A stretch of 64,000 nt of DNA from Streptomyces stelliscabiei (GTDB lineage Bacteria; Actinomycetota; Actinomycetes; Streptomycetales; Streptomycetaceae). This document shows positions 34,799-42,723 of the stretch, in pieces (the stretch's first letter is position 1; every line of letters begins with the position of its first letter). The stretch lies in NCBI RefSeq assembly GCF_014873495.1, contig NZ_JADBGF010000001.1, positions 6,324,001 through 6,388,000 on the forward strand, written 5' to 3'. Made by a program: the position numbers and the translations under genes. Under the pieces are notes generated by a model. The model was not told the origin of the DNA, did no database searches, and saw only the letters and a program-made list of their open reading frames with translations.

Positions 34799-35983
34799 AT
34801 GGAACGCCGCACCATCGAACCCCGGCCGGGCTGGCAGGAGACCGTCGAGGAACAGGGGCTCATCTACCCGCTGACCCGCTACCCCGACGGCTCCCTGCGC
34901 CCGTACTGGGACGAGAGCGCGTACTACGTCTTCTCGCTCCCCGAGGTCGAGGCGCTGGAGGAGGTCGTCGAGGAACTGCACGCCATGTGCCTGGCGGCCG
35001 CCGCGCACATCGTCGAGCACGACCGCTTCGCCGACCTCGGCATCACGGACCCACGCCTCGCCGGCCTCGTCGCCGAGGCGTGGCGCCGACGGGCCGAACT
35101 GCCCTCTGTCTACGGCCGCTTCGACCTCCGCCACGACGGGACCGGCCCCGTCAAACTGCTGGAATACAACGCCGACACCCCGACCTCGCTCGTCGAGGCG
35201 GCAGGCCCCCAGTGGTTCTGGATGGAGGAACGCTTCCCGGGCGCCGACCAGTGGAACTCCCTCCACGAACGCCTCGTCGCCGCCTGGAAGAAGCAGGCCT
35301 CCCTCCTCCCACCGGGCAGCCCCCTGTACTTCGCGCACTCCGCGGGCGACGAACTGGGCGAGGACCTGATGACGGTCGCCTATCTGAAGGAGACCGCCGA
35401 ACAGGCCGGCCTGGACACCGACTGGATCTCCATGGAGGACATCGGCTGGGACCGCCTCGCGGACCGTTTCGTCGACAAGAAGCTGCGTTTCATCCGCAGC
35501 ATCTTCAAGCTCTATCCCTGGGAGTGGCTCACCACCGACCGCTTCGCCCCCCATGTGCTCGCCACCCTCGACAACGGCGGCGGCACCGGGACCACGATGT
35601 GGATCGAGCCCGCCTGGAAGATGCTCCTCAGCAACAAGGCCCTCCTCGCCGTCCTCTGGGAGCTGTACCCCGGCCACCCGAACCTCCTCCCCGCCTATCT
35701 CGACGGCCCCCGCGAACTGGCCACCACCACCGGCTACGTCGCCAAGCCCCTCCTCGGCCGCGAGGGCGCCGGCGTCACCGTCCACGAGGCGGGCGCCACC
35801 CCCGTCCTCTCCGAAGAACCGTGCTGCTACCAGGAGTTGGCCCCCCTCCCCGCCTTCGACGGCAACCATGTCGTCCTCGGCGCCTGGGTCGTCGAGGACG
35901 AGTCGGCGGGCCTCGGCATCCGCGAGTCCTCGGGCCTGGTCACCGACGAGTACGCCCGCTTCCTGCCCCATGTGATCCTCTGA
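34799..35983 (+). CDS. Glutathionylspermidine synthase-like ATP-grasp enzyme (YgiC/YjfC type)
   Basis: 394 residues. The family shares the ATP-grasp carboxylate-amine ligase core of glutathionylspermidine synthase but lacks its amidase domain; bacterial members probably ligate a peptide-like substrate. Segments include RPYWDESAYYVF at the N-terminus, LLEYNADTPTSLVEAA (substrate/ATP contact), WIEPAWKMLLSNKALL, KPLLGREGAGV (glycine-rich ATP loop) and the end ESSGLVTDEYARFLPH. The full length is present. Streptomyces lacks glutathione, so the natural substrate must be something else. Coupled to the lipoprotein gene upstream and followed by a terminator. Confidence 0.85.
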   Translation: MERRTIEPRPGWQETVEEQGLIYPLTRYPDGSLRPYWDESAYYVFSLPEVEALEEVVEELHAMCLAAAAHIVEHDRFADLGITDPRLAGLVAEAWRRRAELPSVYGRFDLRHDGTGPVKLLEYNADTPTSLVEAAGPQWFWMEERFPGADQWNSLHERLVAAWKKQASLLPPGSPLYFAHSAGDELGEDLMTVAYLKETAEQAGLDTDWISMEDIGWDRLADRFVDKKLRFIRSIFKLYPWEWLTTDRFAPHVLATLDNGGGTGTTMWIEPAWKMLLSNKALLAVLWELYPGHPNLLPAYLDGPRELATTTGYVAKPLLGREGAGVTVHEAGATPVLSEEPCCYQELAPLPAFDGNHVVLGAWVVEDESAGLGIRESSGLVTDEYARFLPHVIL

Positions 35984-36020
35984 CCTCCGCACTCTCCTCC
36001 GCCTCCTGCCGTCGTTCGTA

Positions 36021-36050
36021 TGGTGGACGTCCGGGCCCGGGCGTCCACCA
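36021..36050 (+). terminator. Terminator after the ATP-grasp gene
   Basis: TGGTGGACG (36021-36029) pairs with CGTCCACCA (36042-36050), and the loop itself is TCCGGGCCCGGG. It insulates the riboswitch that follows. Confidence 0.75.
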
Positions 36051-36070
36051 CGCCCGATAGGGTGATCGGC

Positions 36071-36150
36071 GGGCCGTGACTGGCGCGCTGGGATGGGACG
36101 GACCATCGGGGAGCGGCCCGGGAAAGATGAGTGCCGTGCGCCTGGGCCGT
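36071..36150 (+). ncRNA. ZTP (pfl) riboswitch of glyA
   Basis: All conserved pfl parts are visible in order. GGGCCGTGACTGGCGCGC begins at 36071. A short stem GATGG/CCATC (36092-36096 with 36103-36107) follows, then CGGGGAGCGGCCC, whose GGCCC pairs back to GGGCC at the 5' end. The distal GTGCGCCTGGGC lies at 36136-36147. This RNA senses ZTP/ZMP, purine intermediates that build up when 10-formyl-THF is scarce, and turns on one-carbon genes. There is no T-run terminator between it and the ribosome site GGAGG at 36176-36180, so control at translation or by another structure is likely. Confidence 0.92.
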
Positions 36151-36185
36151 ACCGTGAACGCTGAACGCAACGTCCGGAGGTCCCC

Positions 36186-37634
36186 ATGTCAGCCGAGCCC
36201 CTCTCCCACGAGTCCACCGCCTTCCGCGCCGCCCTCGATGTGATCCGCGCCGTCGAGCCGCGCGTGGCCGACGCCATCGGCCAGGAGGTCAGCGACCAGC
36301 GCGAGATGCTCAAGCTGATCGCCTCCGAGAACTACGCCTCTCCGGCCACCCTCCTCACCATGGGCAACTGGTTCAGCGACAAGTACGCCGAGGGCACCGT
36401 CGGCCGCCGCTTCTACGCCGGCTGCCGCAACGTCGACACCGTCGAGTCCCTCGCCGCCGAGCACGCCCGGGAGCTCTTCGGCGCCCGCCACGCCTACGTC
36501 CAGCCGCACTCCGGCATCGACGCCAACCTGGTCGCCTTCTGGTCCGTCCTCGCCGACCGTGTCGAGGCCCCCTTCCTGGAGAAGGCCGGCGCCCGCCAGG
36601 TCAACGACCTCTCCGAGGCCGACTGGGCCGAACTCCGCCAGGCCTTCGGCAACCAGCGCATGCTCGGTATGTCCCTGGACGCCGGCGGCCACCTCACCCA
36701 TGGCTTCCGCCCGAACATCTCCGGCAAGATGTTCGACCAGCGCTCCTACGGCACCGACCCCGCCACCGGCCTCATCGACTACGAGGCCCTGCGCGCCACC
36801 GCCCAGGACTTCAAGCCGCTGATCATCGTCGCCGGCTACTCCGCCTACCCCCGTCTCGTGAACTTCCGGATCATGCGCGAGATCGCCGACGAGGTCGGCG
36901 CCACGCTGATGGTGGACATGGCGCACTTCGCGGGCCTCGTCGCCGGCAAGGTCCTCACCGGCGACTTCGACCCGGTACCGCACGCCCAGATCGTCACCAC
37001 GACCACCCACAAGTCGCTGCGCGGCCCGCGCGGCGGCATGGTCCTGTGCGACGACTCCCTGAAGGACCAGGTCGACCGCGGCTGCCCGATGGTCCTCGGC
37101 GGCCCCCTCCCGCACGTCATGGCCGCCAAGGCCGTCGCCCTGGCCGAGGCCCGGCAGCCCGCCTTCCAGGACTACGCCCAGCGCATCGTCGACAACTCCC
37201 GGGCCCTCGCCGAGGGCCTGATGCGCCGGGGCGCCACCCTGGTCACCGGCGGCACCGACAACCACCTCAACCTGATCGACGTCGCCACCTCCTACGGTCT
37301 CACCGGCCGCCAGGCCGAGGCCGCGCTGCTCGACTCCGGCATCGTCACCAACCGCAACGCCATCCCGGCCGACCCGAACGGCGCCTGGTACACCTCCGGC
37401 ATCCGCATCGGTACGCCCGCGCTGACCACGCGTGGTCTGGGCACCGCCGAGATGGACGAGGTCGCCGGCCTGATCGACCGTGTCCTGACCACCACGGAGT
37501 CCGGCACCACCAAGTCGGGCGCCCCCTCCAAGGCCCAGCACGTCCTGGACGCGAAGGTCGCCGACGAGATCTCCCGCCGTGCCACCGACCTCGTCGCCGG
37601 CTTCCCGCTCTACCCGGAGATCGACCTCGGCTGA
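36186..37634 (+). CDS. glyA: Serine hydroxymethyltransferase
   Basis: 482 residues. Converts serine and THF to glycine and 5,10-methylene-THF with pyridoxal phosphate, the main one-carbon source for FolD. The PLP lysine is Lys276 in TTTTHKSLRGPRGGM. LKLIASENYAS, EGTVGRRFYAG and GGHLTHG are intact. It is about 60 residues longer than the usual 420-residue enzyme. An insertion of about 35 residues (the part around RVEAPFLEKAGARQVNDLSE) interrupts the segment before GGHLTHG, and the C-terminus is extended. This long form is a known second SHMT type in streptomycetes. It is controlled by the ZTP riboswitch directly upstream. Confidence 0.96.
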   Translation: MSAEPLSHESTAFRAALDVIRAVEPRVADAIGQEVSDQREMLKLIASENYASPATLLTMGNWFSDKYAEGTVGRRFYAGCRNVDTVESLAAEHARELFGARHAYVQPHSGIDANLVAFWSVLADRVEAPFLEKAGARQVNDLSEADWAELRQAFGNQRMLGMSLDAGGHLTHGFRPNISGKMFDQRSYGTDPATGLIDYEALRATAQDFKPLIIVAGYSAYPRLVNFRIMREIADEVGATLMVDMAHFAGLVAGKVLTGDFDPVPHAQIVTTTTHKSLRGPRGGMVLCDDSLKDQVDRGCPMVLGGPLPHVMAAKAVALAEARQPAFQDYAQRIVDNSRALAEGLMRRGATLVTGGTDNHLNLIDVATSYGLTGRQAEAALLDSGIVTNRNAIPADPNGAWYTSGIRIGTPALTTRGLGTAEMDEVAGLIDRVLTTTESGTTKSGAPSKAQHVLDAKVADEISRRATDLVAGFPLYPEIDLG

Positions 37635-37652
37635 CCTCCTCGCCACGGCCGG

Positions 37653-38399
37653 TCAGGCATCCAACAGCTCCTGACGGGGCTCCCGCGGCGGTCCGGACTC
37701 GTGCCGGGCCGCCGCGCGGCGCAGCAGCAGCGTGGCGCCCCCGGAGCCGAGGAGCAGGCCCAGGGCCAGGGCGGGTATCGCCCAGCGGGCATGGCCGGCC
37801 GGACCGGACGCGTCCGCGGCGGCGCGTGTGCCGGTGACCGTCCCGCCGGTCTCGGTACCGGAACCGGTGAGCGCGTCGTCCGAGGACGTTCCCTGCACCG
37901 CGCCGTCGGAGGGCTCGCCCAGGACCCCGAGCCCTCGCAGCAGCGCCCGCAGCTCCTCCGACTGCTTCGCCTTGTGCCAGACACCCTCGCCCGCGGTCGC
38001 GGCGTCCTCCGCCGTTTCCAGTCCCGTGTATATCCAGACGTCCTTCGTGTCGGGCGCCGACATGTACAGCCGGTCCACCCGCCAGGCCGTCACCTCATGG
38101 CTCATCCACGTCACGGTGACCATGTCGCCGACCTGACCTCCCCAGGTGCCCTCCGGCCCCCAGTCCGGAGCCTTCTCCCTGCTCCCGTCGAGCGCGGAGC
38201 CGGCCGGGACGAGGAGCCTGACCAGGAGGTCGTACTGCTTGCCCGAGCCGTACAGCGAAGCCGTCCTGTGGCTGGTCGGTGAGACCAGCAGCACGCTGGT
38301 CGGTCCGCCCGCCGCCGAGGGCGGTGCCCCCAGCAGGAGCAGGGTCAGAGCGGCCAGCGACGCGCCCAACGCCGCCGCCATGTGTCGCGGTCCACGCAT
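37653..38399 (-). CDS. Exported membrane-anchored protein of unknown function
   Basis: 248 residues. Signal peptide (MRGPRHMAAALGASLAALTL, cleavage after PPSAAG), an outer domain of about 150 residues with WMSHEVTAWRVDRLYM, then a linker and a C-terminal span (ARWAIPALALGLLLGSGGAT) with a short Arg-rich inner tail. No recognised family. ATG 38399 has GGGGG upstream. It is 100 bases downstream of the sigma/anti-sigma-like pair on the same strand, so it may be a target or part of that unit. Confidence 0.7.
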   Translation of the reverse strand: MRGPRHMAAALGASLAALTLLLLGAPPSAAGGPTSVLLVSPTSHRTASLYGSGKQYDLLVRLLVPAGSALDGSREKAPDWGPEGTWGGQVGDMVTVTWMSHEVTAWRVDRLYMSAPDTKDVWIYTGLETAEDAATAGEGVWHKAKQSEELRALLRGLGVLGEPSDGAVQGTSSDDALTGSGTETGGTVTGTRAAADASGPAGHARWAIPALALGLLLGSGGATLLLRRAAARHESGPPREPRQELLDA

Positions 38400-38499
38400 C
38401 CGACACCCCCGATCGATCCCGGTGCGGTCCGTCCGCACTCGCGGTGTCACTCCTGGTACACCGCTCGAACCGCCGGGGTTCCCACCTCGACCGGACCGA

Positions 38500-39375
38500 T
38501 CAGTCCAATGACTCCGCGATCTTCCGCGCCCGGTCCTTCGACGCCACGCCCTCCAGCCGCAGCGTGAACTCCTCGCCGTGGACCCACAGCAGGGTGGGCC
38601 CCGCCGTGCGCTCGGAGCGGGTGAAGCGGGAGCCGTCCTTCGAGGTCATCCAGAAGCGCAGGAGGTGCGGCTCCGGGAACCACAACGCGTCGAACGCGCC
38701 CGCGCCCAGCCGGACCCACTCGACGGCCTGCTCACCCGCCACGGTCTTGCCGTACCCGGGGGCCAGCCGGGCCGCGTACTCGTCGAGCCGGACGGTGTGT
38801 CCCCGCTCCTCCCAGCAGAGGGTGATCACGAAGCGGCCCTTCGGCGCACGCGTCACGGACACCGCGTCCGGCGTCCCCAGCGCACCCGGCACGAGCGGAG
38901 CGAACCCCGCCCGCCGCCCTGCCTCGGCGAGCGGGACCGGGTCGGGGCAGCCCGGCACCCCCGCCCCGGGCGAAGGCGACGCCGACGGGTCGTACCGCAC
39001 CTCGACCCCGCCGAAGTCGAAGAAGTCGGCCACCGCCGCCCGCACCGGAGGGGTGAGGACGAGCACCGTGAGCAGCCCGCACAGCGCGGCCGTCAGCGCC
39101 CGCCGACGGAGCCCGAGCCACCGGCGCGCCGCCCGCAGCCGCGCACCGGCGCCCGGCGGCTCGGCCACCGGGGTGGGCACCCGCTCGGCGAGTATCTGCC
39201 CCAGCACCCGCTCGACCATGGTCTCGTCCCCGTCGGCCCCCGGCCGGTCCAGCGCGCGCCCGAGCGCCCGCAACTCCTCGGGCAACCGGACGTCACGCCC
39301 CTCACTCCCCGTGCCGCCGCCCACACGCTCCCGCTCCGCGTCCTCGCTGCCGTAGGGCCTGTCGGGCTCAGCCAT
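38500..39375 (-). CDS. Membrane protein paired with ECF sigma factor, probable anti-sigma or sensor
   Basis: 291 residues. A hydrophilic N-terminal 85 (LPEELRALGRALDRPGADGD) precedes one span (ALTAALCGLLTVLVLTPPVR). The outer domain of about 170 has a GFAPLVPGALGTPDAVSV motif and a folded beta-rich end. The layout matches membrane anti-sigma factors, but a canonical zinc-binding HxxxCxxC is absent. ATG 39375 lies inside the sigma gene's 3' end with GGAGG 9 bases upstream, an 8-base overlap that couples the pair. Confidence 0.75.
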   Translation of the reverse strand: MAEPDRPYGSEDAERERVGGGTGSEGRDVRLPEELRALGRALDRPGADGDETMVERVLGQILAERVPTPVAEPPGAGARLRAARRWLGLRRRALTAALCGLLTVLVLTPPVRAAVADFFDFGGVEVRYDPSASPSPGAGVPGCPDPVPLAEAGRRAGFAPLVPGALGTPDAVSVTRAPKGRFVITLCWEERGHTVRLDEYAARLAPGYGKTVAGEQAVEWVRLGAGAFDALWFPEPHLLRFWMTSKDGSRFTRSERTAGPTLLWVHGEEFTLRLEGVASKDRARKIAESLD

Positions 39376-39988
39376 CTCCCTCACCTCCTCCCGTCTTCTC
39401 CAGGGCCTCGCCCGGCTCGAAGTCCGGCAGCAGACGGCCCAGCCTGCGCAGCGCCCGGCTCAGGCGGGACTTCACCGTCCCCCGGGGCCAGCCGAGGGCC
39501 GCCGCCGTCTCCGGCTCGTCCATCTCCAGCAGATAGCGGTAGGTGACGACCAGCCGGTGTTCCTCGCTCAGCTTCTCCAGGGCGCCCAGGAGCGCGACAC
39601 GGCGCTCTATGGCCAGCGCGGCGTGGGCCGGGTCGGCCGAGGACGGTATCAACGGCTCGGCCTCGACGAATGCCGCCTCACGGTCGGCCAGGGACCGCTG
39701 ACGCCCCGCTGTCCGCACTGTGTTCCTCGTCTCATTGGCCACGATCGACAGCAGCCACGGCCGGAACGCGGAGCCGTCCCGGAAGCGGCCCAGTGAGCAG
39801 TACGCCTTGAAGAAGGCCTGCTGCACCACGTCCTCCGCGTCCGCGCCGGCGCCGAGCGCCCGGGCCGCCCGCAGCGCGATGCCCGTGTGGGCGCGCACCA
39901 GCTCCGCGTACGCCTCCGGCTCCCCGGCGCGTACGCGTGCGATCACCGCGGCCTCATCGACGATGCGGCCCCCTTCCCGCGTTCTCAC
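39368..39988 (-). CDS. ECF-type RNA polymerase sigma factor
   Basis: 206 residues. Region 2 is complete (FRDGSAFRPWLLSIVANETR holds the core-binding and melting parts). Region 4 has LEKLSEEHRLVVTYRYLLEM and the recognition helix GTVKSRLSRALRRLGRLL. GTG 39988 is the best start; there is no clear ribosome site, and a leaderless transcript is possible. The longer frame to 40156 overlaps the trpS promoter zone. Its partner is the overlapping membrane protein gene. The signal and regulon are unknown. Confidence 0.9.
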   Translation of the reverse strand: MRTREGGRIVDEAAVIARVRAGEPEAYAELVRAHTGIALRAARALGAGADAEDVVQQAFFKAYCSLGRFRDGSAFRPWLLSIVANETRNTVRTAGRQRSLADREAAFVEAEPLIPSSADPAHAALAIERRVALLGALEKLSEEHRLVVTYRYLLEMDEPETAAALGWPRGTVKSRLSRALRRLGRLLPDFEPGEALEKTGGGEGDG

Positions 39989-40088
39989 AGAATGGGTACA
40001 CCGCCCGAGCCGGATCGGTTCCCGCCCGTGTCCCCTCTGTTTCCGGTCGGTTCCGGAACGCCCCCCGACACCTGAGAGAATGGTGAGC

Positions 40089-41102
40089 ATGGCCACTGAC
40101 CGACCCCGCGTGCTCTCCGGCATCCAGCCCACCGCCGGCTCGTTCCACCTCGGCAACTACCTCGGCGCCGTCCGCCAGTGGGTGGCCCTGCAGGAGTCCC
40201 ACGACGCGTTCTACATGGTCGTCGACCTGCACGCGATCACCATCGCGCAGGACCCCGCGGACCTGCGCGCCAACACCAGGCTCGCCGCCGCGCAGCTCCT
40301 CGCCGCCGGTCTCGACCCGGAGCGCTGCACCCTCTTCGTCCAGAGCCACGTCCCCGAGCACGCCCAGCTCGGCTGGGTCATGAACTGCCTGACCGGCTTC
40401 GGCGAGGCCTCCCGCATGACCCAGTTCAAGGACAAGTCCGCCAAGCAGGGCGCCGACCGCGCGAGCGTCGGCCTCTTCACGTACCCGATCCTCCAGGTCG
40501 CGGACATCCTGCTGTACCAGGCGAACGAGGTCCCGGTCGGCGAGGACCAGCGCCAGCACATCGAGCTCACCCGTGACCTCGCCGAGCGCTTCAACGGCCG
40601 CTTCGGCGCGACCTTCACGATCCCGAAGCCGTACATCCTGAAGGAGACGGCGAAGATCTACGACCTTCAGGACCCCGCGATCAAGATGAGCAAGTCGGCG
40701 TCGACCCCGAAGGGGCTGATCAACCTGCTCGACGATCCGAAGGCCACCGCCAAGAAGGTCAAGAGCGCGGTCACCGACACGGACACGGTGATCCGCTTCG
40801 ACCCCGCCGAGAAGCCGGGCGTCAGCAACCTGCTCAGCATCTACTCGACCCTGACGGGTACGGGTATCGGGGAACTGGAGCAGAAGTACGTCGGCAAGGG
40901 CTACGGTGCGCTCAAGACGGACCTCGCCGAGGCCATGGTCGAGTTCGTGACGCCCTTCCGGGAGCGCACCCAGCAGTATCTGGACGACCCGGAGACGCTC
41001 GACTCGATCCTGGCCGAGGGAGCCGAGAAGGCGCGCGCCGTCGCCGCGGAGACGCTCTCCCAGGCGTACGACAAGGTGGGCTTCCTGCCCGCCAAGCACT
41101 GA
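40089..41102 (+). CDS. trpS: Tryptophanyl-tRNA synthetase
   Basis: 337 residues. Class I synthetase charging tRNA-Trp. SGIQPTAGSFHLGNYLGA contains the HIGH variant and IKMSKSASTPKG is the KMSKS loop. Normal family length. Other starts at 40080 (ATG) and 40083 (GTG) would add three residues. From memory some streptomycetes carry two trpS genes, one linked to drug resistance; nothing here tells which this is. A 2H phosphoesterase gene follows. Confidence 0.96.
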   Translation: MATDRPRVLSGIQPTAGSFHLGNYLGAVRQWVALQESHDAFYMVVDLHAITIAQDPADLRANTRLAAAQLLAAGLDPERCTLFVQSHVPEHAQLGWVMNCLTGFGEASRMTQFKDKSAKQGADRASVGLFTYPILQVADILLYQANEVPVGEDQRQHIELTRDLAERFNGRFGATFTIPKPYILKETAKIYDLQDPAIKMSKSASTPKGLINLLDDPKATAKKVKSAVTDTDTVIRFDPAEKPGVSNLLSIYSTLTGTGIGELEQKYVGKGYGALKTDLAEAMVEFVTPFRERTQQYLDDPETLDSILAEGAEKARAVAAETLSQAYDKVGFLPAKH

Positions 41103-41284
41103 GCCGCACCACCTCGGGCCCCGAGCGCCGACCGCACCACCCGTCGCACCACCGACAGCGCCGCACATCACTCCCGCTGCGCCTGCCCGGAACACCGCCG
41201 TGGCCGTACAGTCGATAGCCGGTGCGACGGAGTGCGCCCCGCAAGATCCACGACCACGCGCAGGACACGACGACAGGAGACGAC

Positions 41285-41866
41285 GTGGGGACCGTAACGA
41301 TCGGTGTGTCGATCGCGGTCCCGGAGCCCCACGGCAGCCAGCTCCAGGAGCTGCGCGCGGGCTTCGGCGACGCCGCGGCTCACGGCATCCCCACGCATGT
41401 CACGCTGCTGCCGCCGACCGAGGTCGGCGGCGGCGAGCTGCCGGCGATCGAAGCGCATCTCGCCGAGGTCGCGGCGGCCGGCCGGCCGTTCCCGATGCGG
41501 CTGTCCGGCACGGGCACGTTCCGCCCGCTGTCGCCCGTGGTGTTCGTGCGGATCGTCGAGGGTGCCGAGGCCTGCACCTGGCTGCAGAAGCAGGTCCGGG
41601 ACGCCTCGGGGCCGGTGGCACGCGAGCTGAACTTCCCGTACCACCCGCACGTCACCGTCGCGCACGGCATCGCCGAGGAGGCGATGGACCGGGCGTTCGA
41701 GGAGCTCGCCGGGTACGAGGCCCAGTGGCCCTGCACCGGCTTCGCGCTCTACGAACAGGGCCCCGACGCGGTCTGGCGCAAGCTGCGCGAGTTCGCGTTC
41801 GGCGGATCGGTCGTCCCGTCGCAGGCGGGGGCGCCGGTGGGGGACACGACACTTCCCACGCGCTGA
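41285..41866 (+). CDS. 2'-5' RNA ligase / 2H phosphoesterase family protein
   Basis: 193 residues. Both catalytic HxT motifs are present: HVTLLPP near residue 37 and HVTVAHG near residue 121, at the spacing of ThpR/LigT-like enzymes that open or close 2',3'-cyclic RNA ends. GTG 41285 has AGGAG upstream at good distance; the longer frame from 41222 is not needed. It lies downstream of trpS on the same strand, separated by about 180 bases, so it may be co-transcribed and act on tRNA fragments, but this is inference. The disordered end is Gly/Ala-rich. Confidence 0.85.
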   Translation: MGTVTIGVSIAVPEPHGSQLQELRAGFGDAAAHGIPTHVTLLPPTEVGGGELPAIEAHLAEVAAAGRPFPMRLSGTGTFRPLSPVVFVRIVEGAEACTWLQKQVRDASGPVARELNFPYHPHVTVAHGIAEEAMDRAFEELAGYEAQWPCTGFALYEQGPDAVWRKLREFAFGGSVVPSQAGAPVGDTTLPTR

Positions 41867-41915
41867 CGCCGCCGATGGAGGGGCAGGGCGCCCACCCGCG
41901 AGCCCTCCACCTCCC

Positions 41916-42671
41916 CTAGAGCGGCAGGCGGCGGAACAGCGCCCTCGGCAGGTGCCTCAGGGCCGCCATCACCAGGCGCAGCGAACCGGGCACCCACACC
42001 GTCTCCGAGCGCCGCCGCAGGCCCAGTTCGATGGCGGTGGCGACCGCCTCCGGGGTCGTCGCGAGAGGGGACTCCGGGCGGCCCGCCGTCATGCTCGTGC
42101 GGACGAAGCCGGGGCGGACGAGCATGACGTGGGCGCCCGTGCCGTGGAGGGCGTCGCCGAGCCCCTGGGTGAAGGTGTCGAGGCCGGCTTTGCTGGAGCC
42201 GTAGATGAAGTTGGAGCGGCGGGCGCGCTCGGCGGCGACGGAGGACAGGACCACCAGGGAGCCGTGCCCCTGCGCCTGGAGGGCCCGTCCGCAGATCAGC
42301 GCGGACGAGACGGCGCCCGTGTAGTTGGTCTGGGCGACGCGCGCGGCGGCCACCGGGTCGCGCTCGTCGTTGGCCTGGTCGCCGAGCACGCCGAAGGCGA
42401 GCAGGACCATGTCGATGTCGCCCTCGGCGAAGATCTTGCCGAGGATCGCCTCGTGGGACGCGGGGTCGAGTGCGTCGAAGGTGACGGTGTGCGTCTCCGC
42501 GCCGAGTCCGCGCAGGTGGACGGCGGCGTTCTCCAGGTCCTGCGAGGGGCGTCCCGCCAGCCACACCGTGCGGGTGCGGCGGGCGATCAGCCGGCGTGCC
42601 GTGGCCAGCGCGATGTCCGACGTGCCGCCGAGGATCAGCAGGGACTGGGGGGTGCCGAAGGCGTCCTTCAA
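41916..42671 (-). CDS. DprE2-like short-chain reductase (decaprenylphosphoryl-2-keto-ribose reductase)
   Basis: 251 residues. SDR fold with LLILGGTSDIALATARRL (NAD(P) glycine motif, TS-D form typical of DprE2), the catalytic Ser in LSSVAAERAR and Tyr-Lys in YGSSKAGLD. In mycobacteria DprE2 reduces the 2-keto sugar made by DprE1 to decaprenylphosphoryl-arabinose. The DprE1-like gene lies 52 bases upstream on the same strand, which supports the assignment. The product use in Streptomyces is unclear because it has no arabinogalactan. Confidence 0.88.
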   Translation of the reverse strand: MKDAFGTPQSLLILGGTSDIALATARRLIARRTRTVWLAGRPSQDLENAAVHLRGLGAETHTVTFDALDPASHEAILGKIFAEGDIDMVLLAFGVLGDQANDERDPVAAARVAQTNYTGAVSSALICGRALQAQGHGSLVVLSSVAAERARRSNFIYGSSKAGLDTFTQGLGDALHGTGAHVMLVRPGFVRTSMTAGRPESPLATTPEAVATAIELGLRRRSETVWVPGSLRLVMAALRHLPRALFRRLPL

Positions 42672-42723
42672 GACAGCTCCTGGGTGTGGGGGGGGACAGG
42701 GGGTTCCACGGCGTCCACGGCGC

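Noticed and set aside
36189..37646. 485-residue minus-strand frame opposite glyA
   Set aside because: Antisense shadow of a clear SHMT; composition Val/Gly/Asp typical of reversed GC-rich codons.
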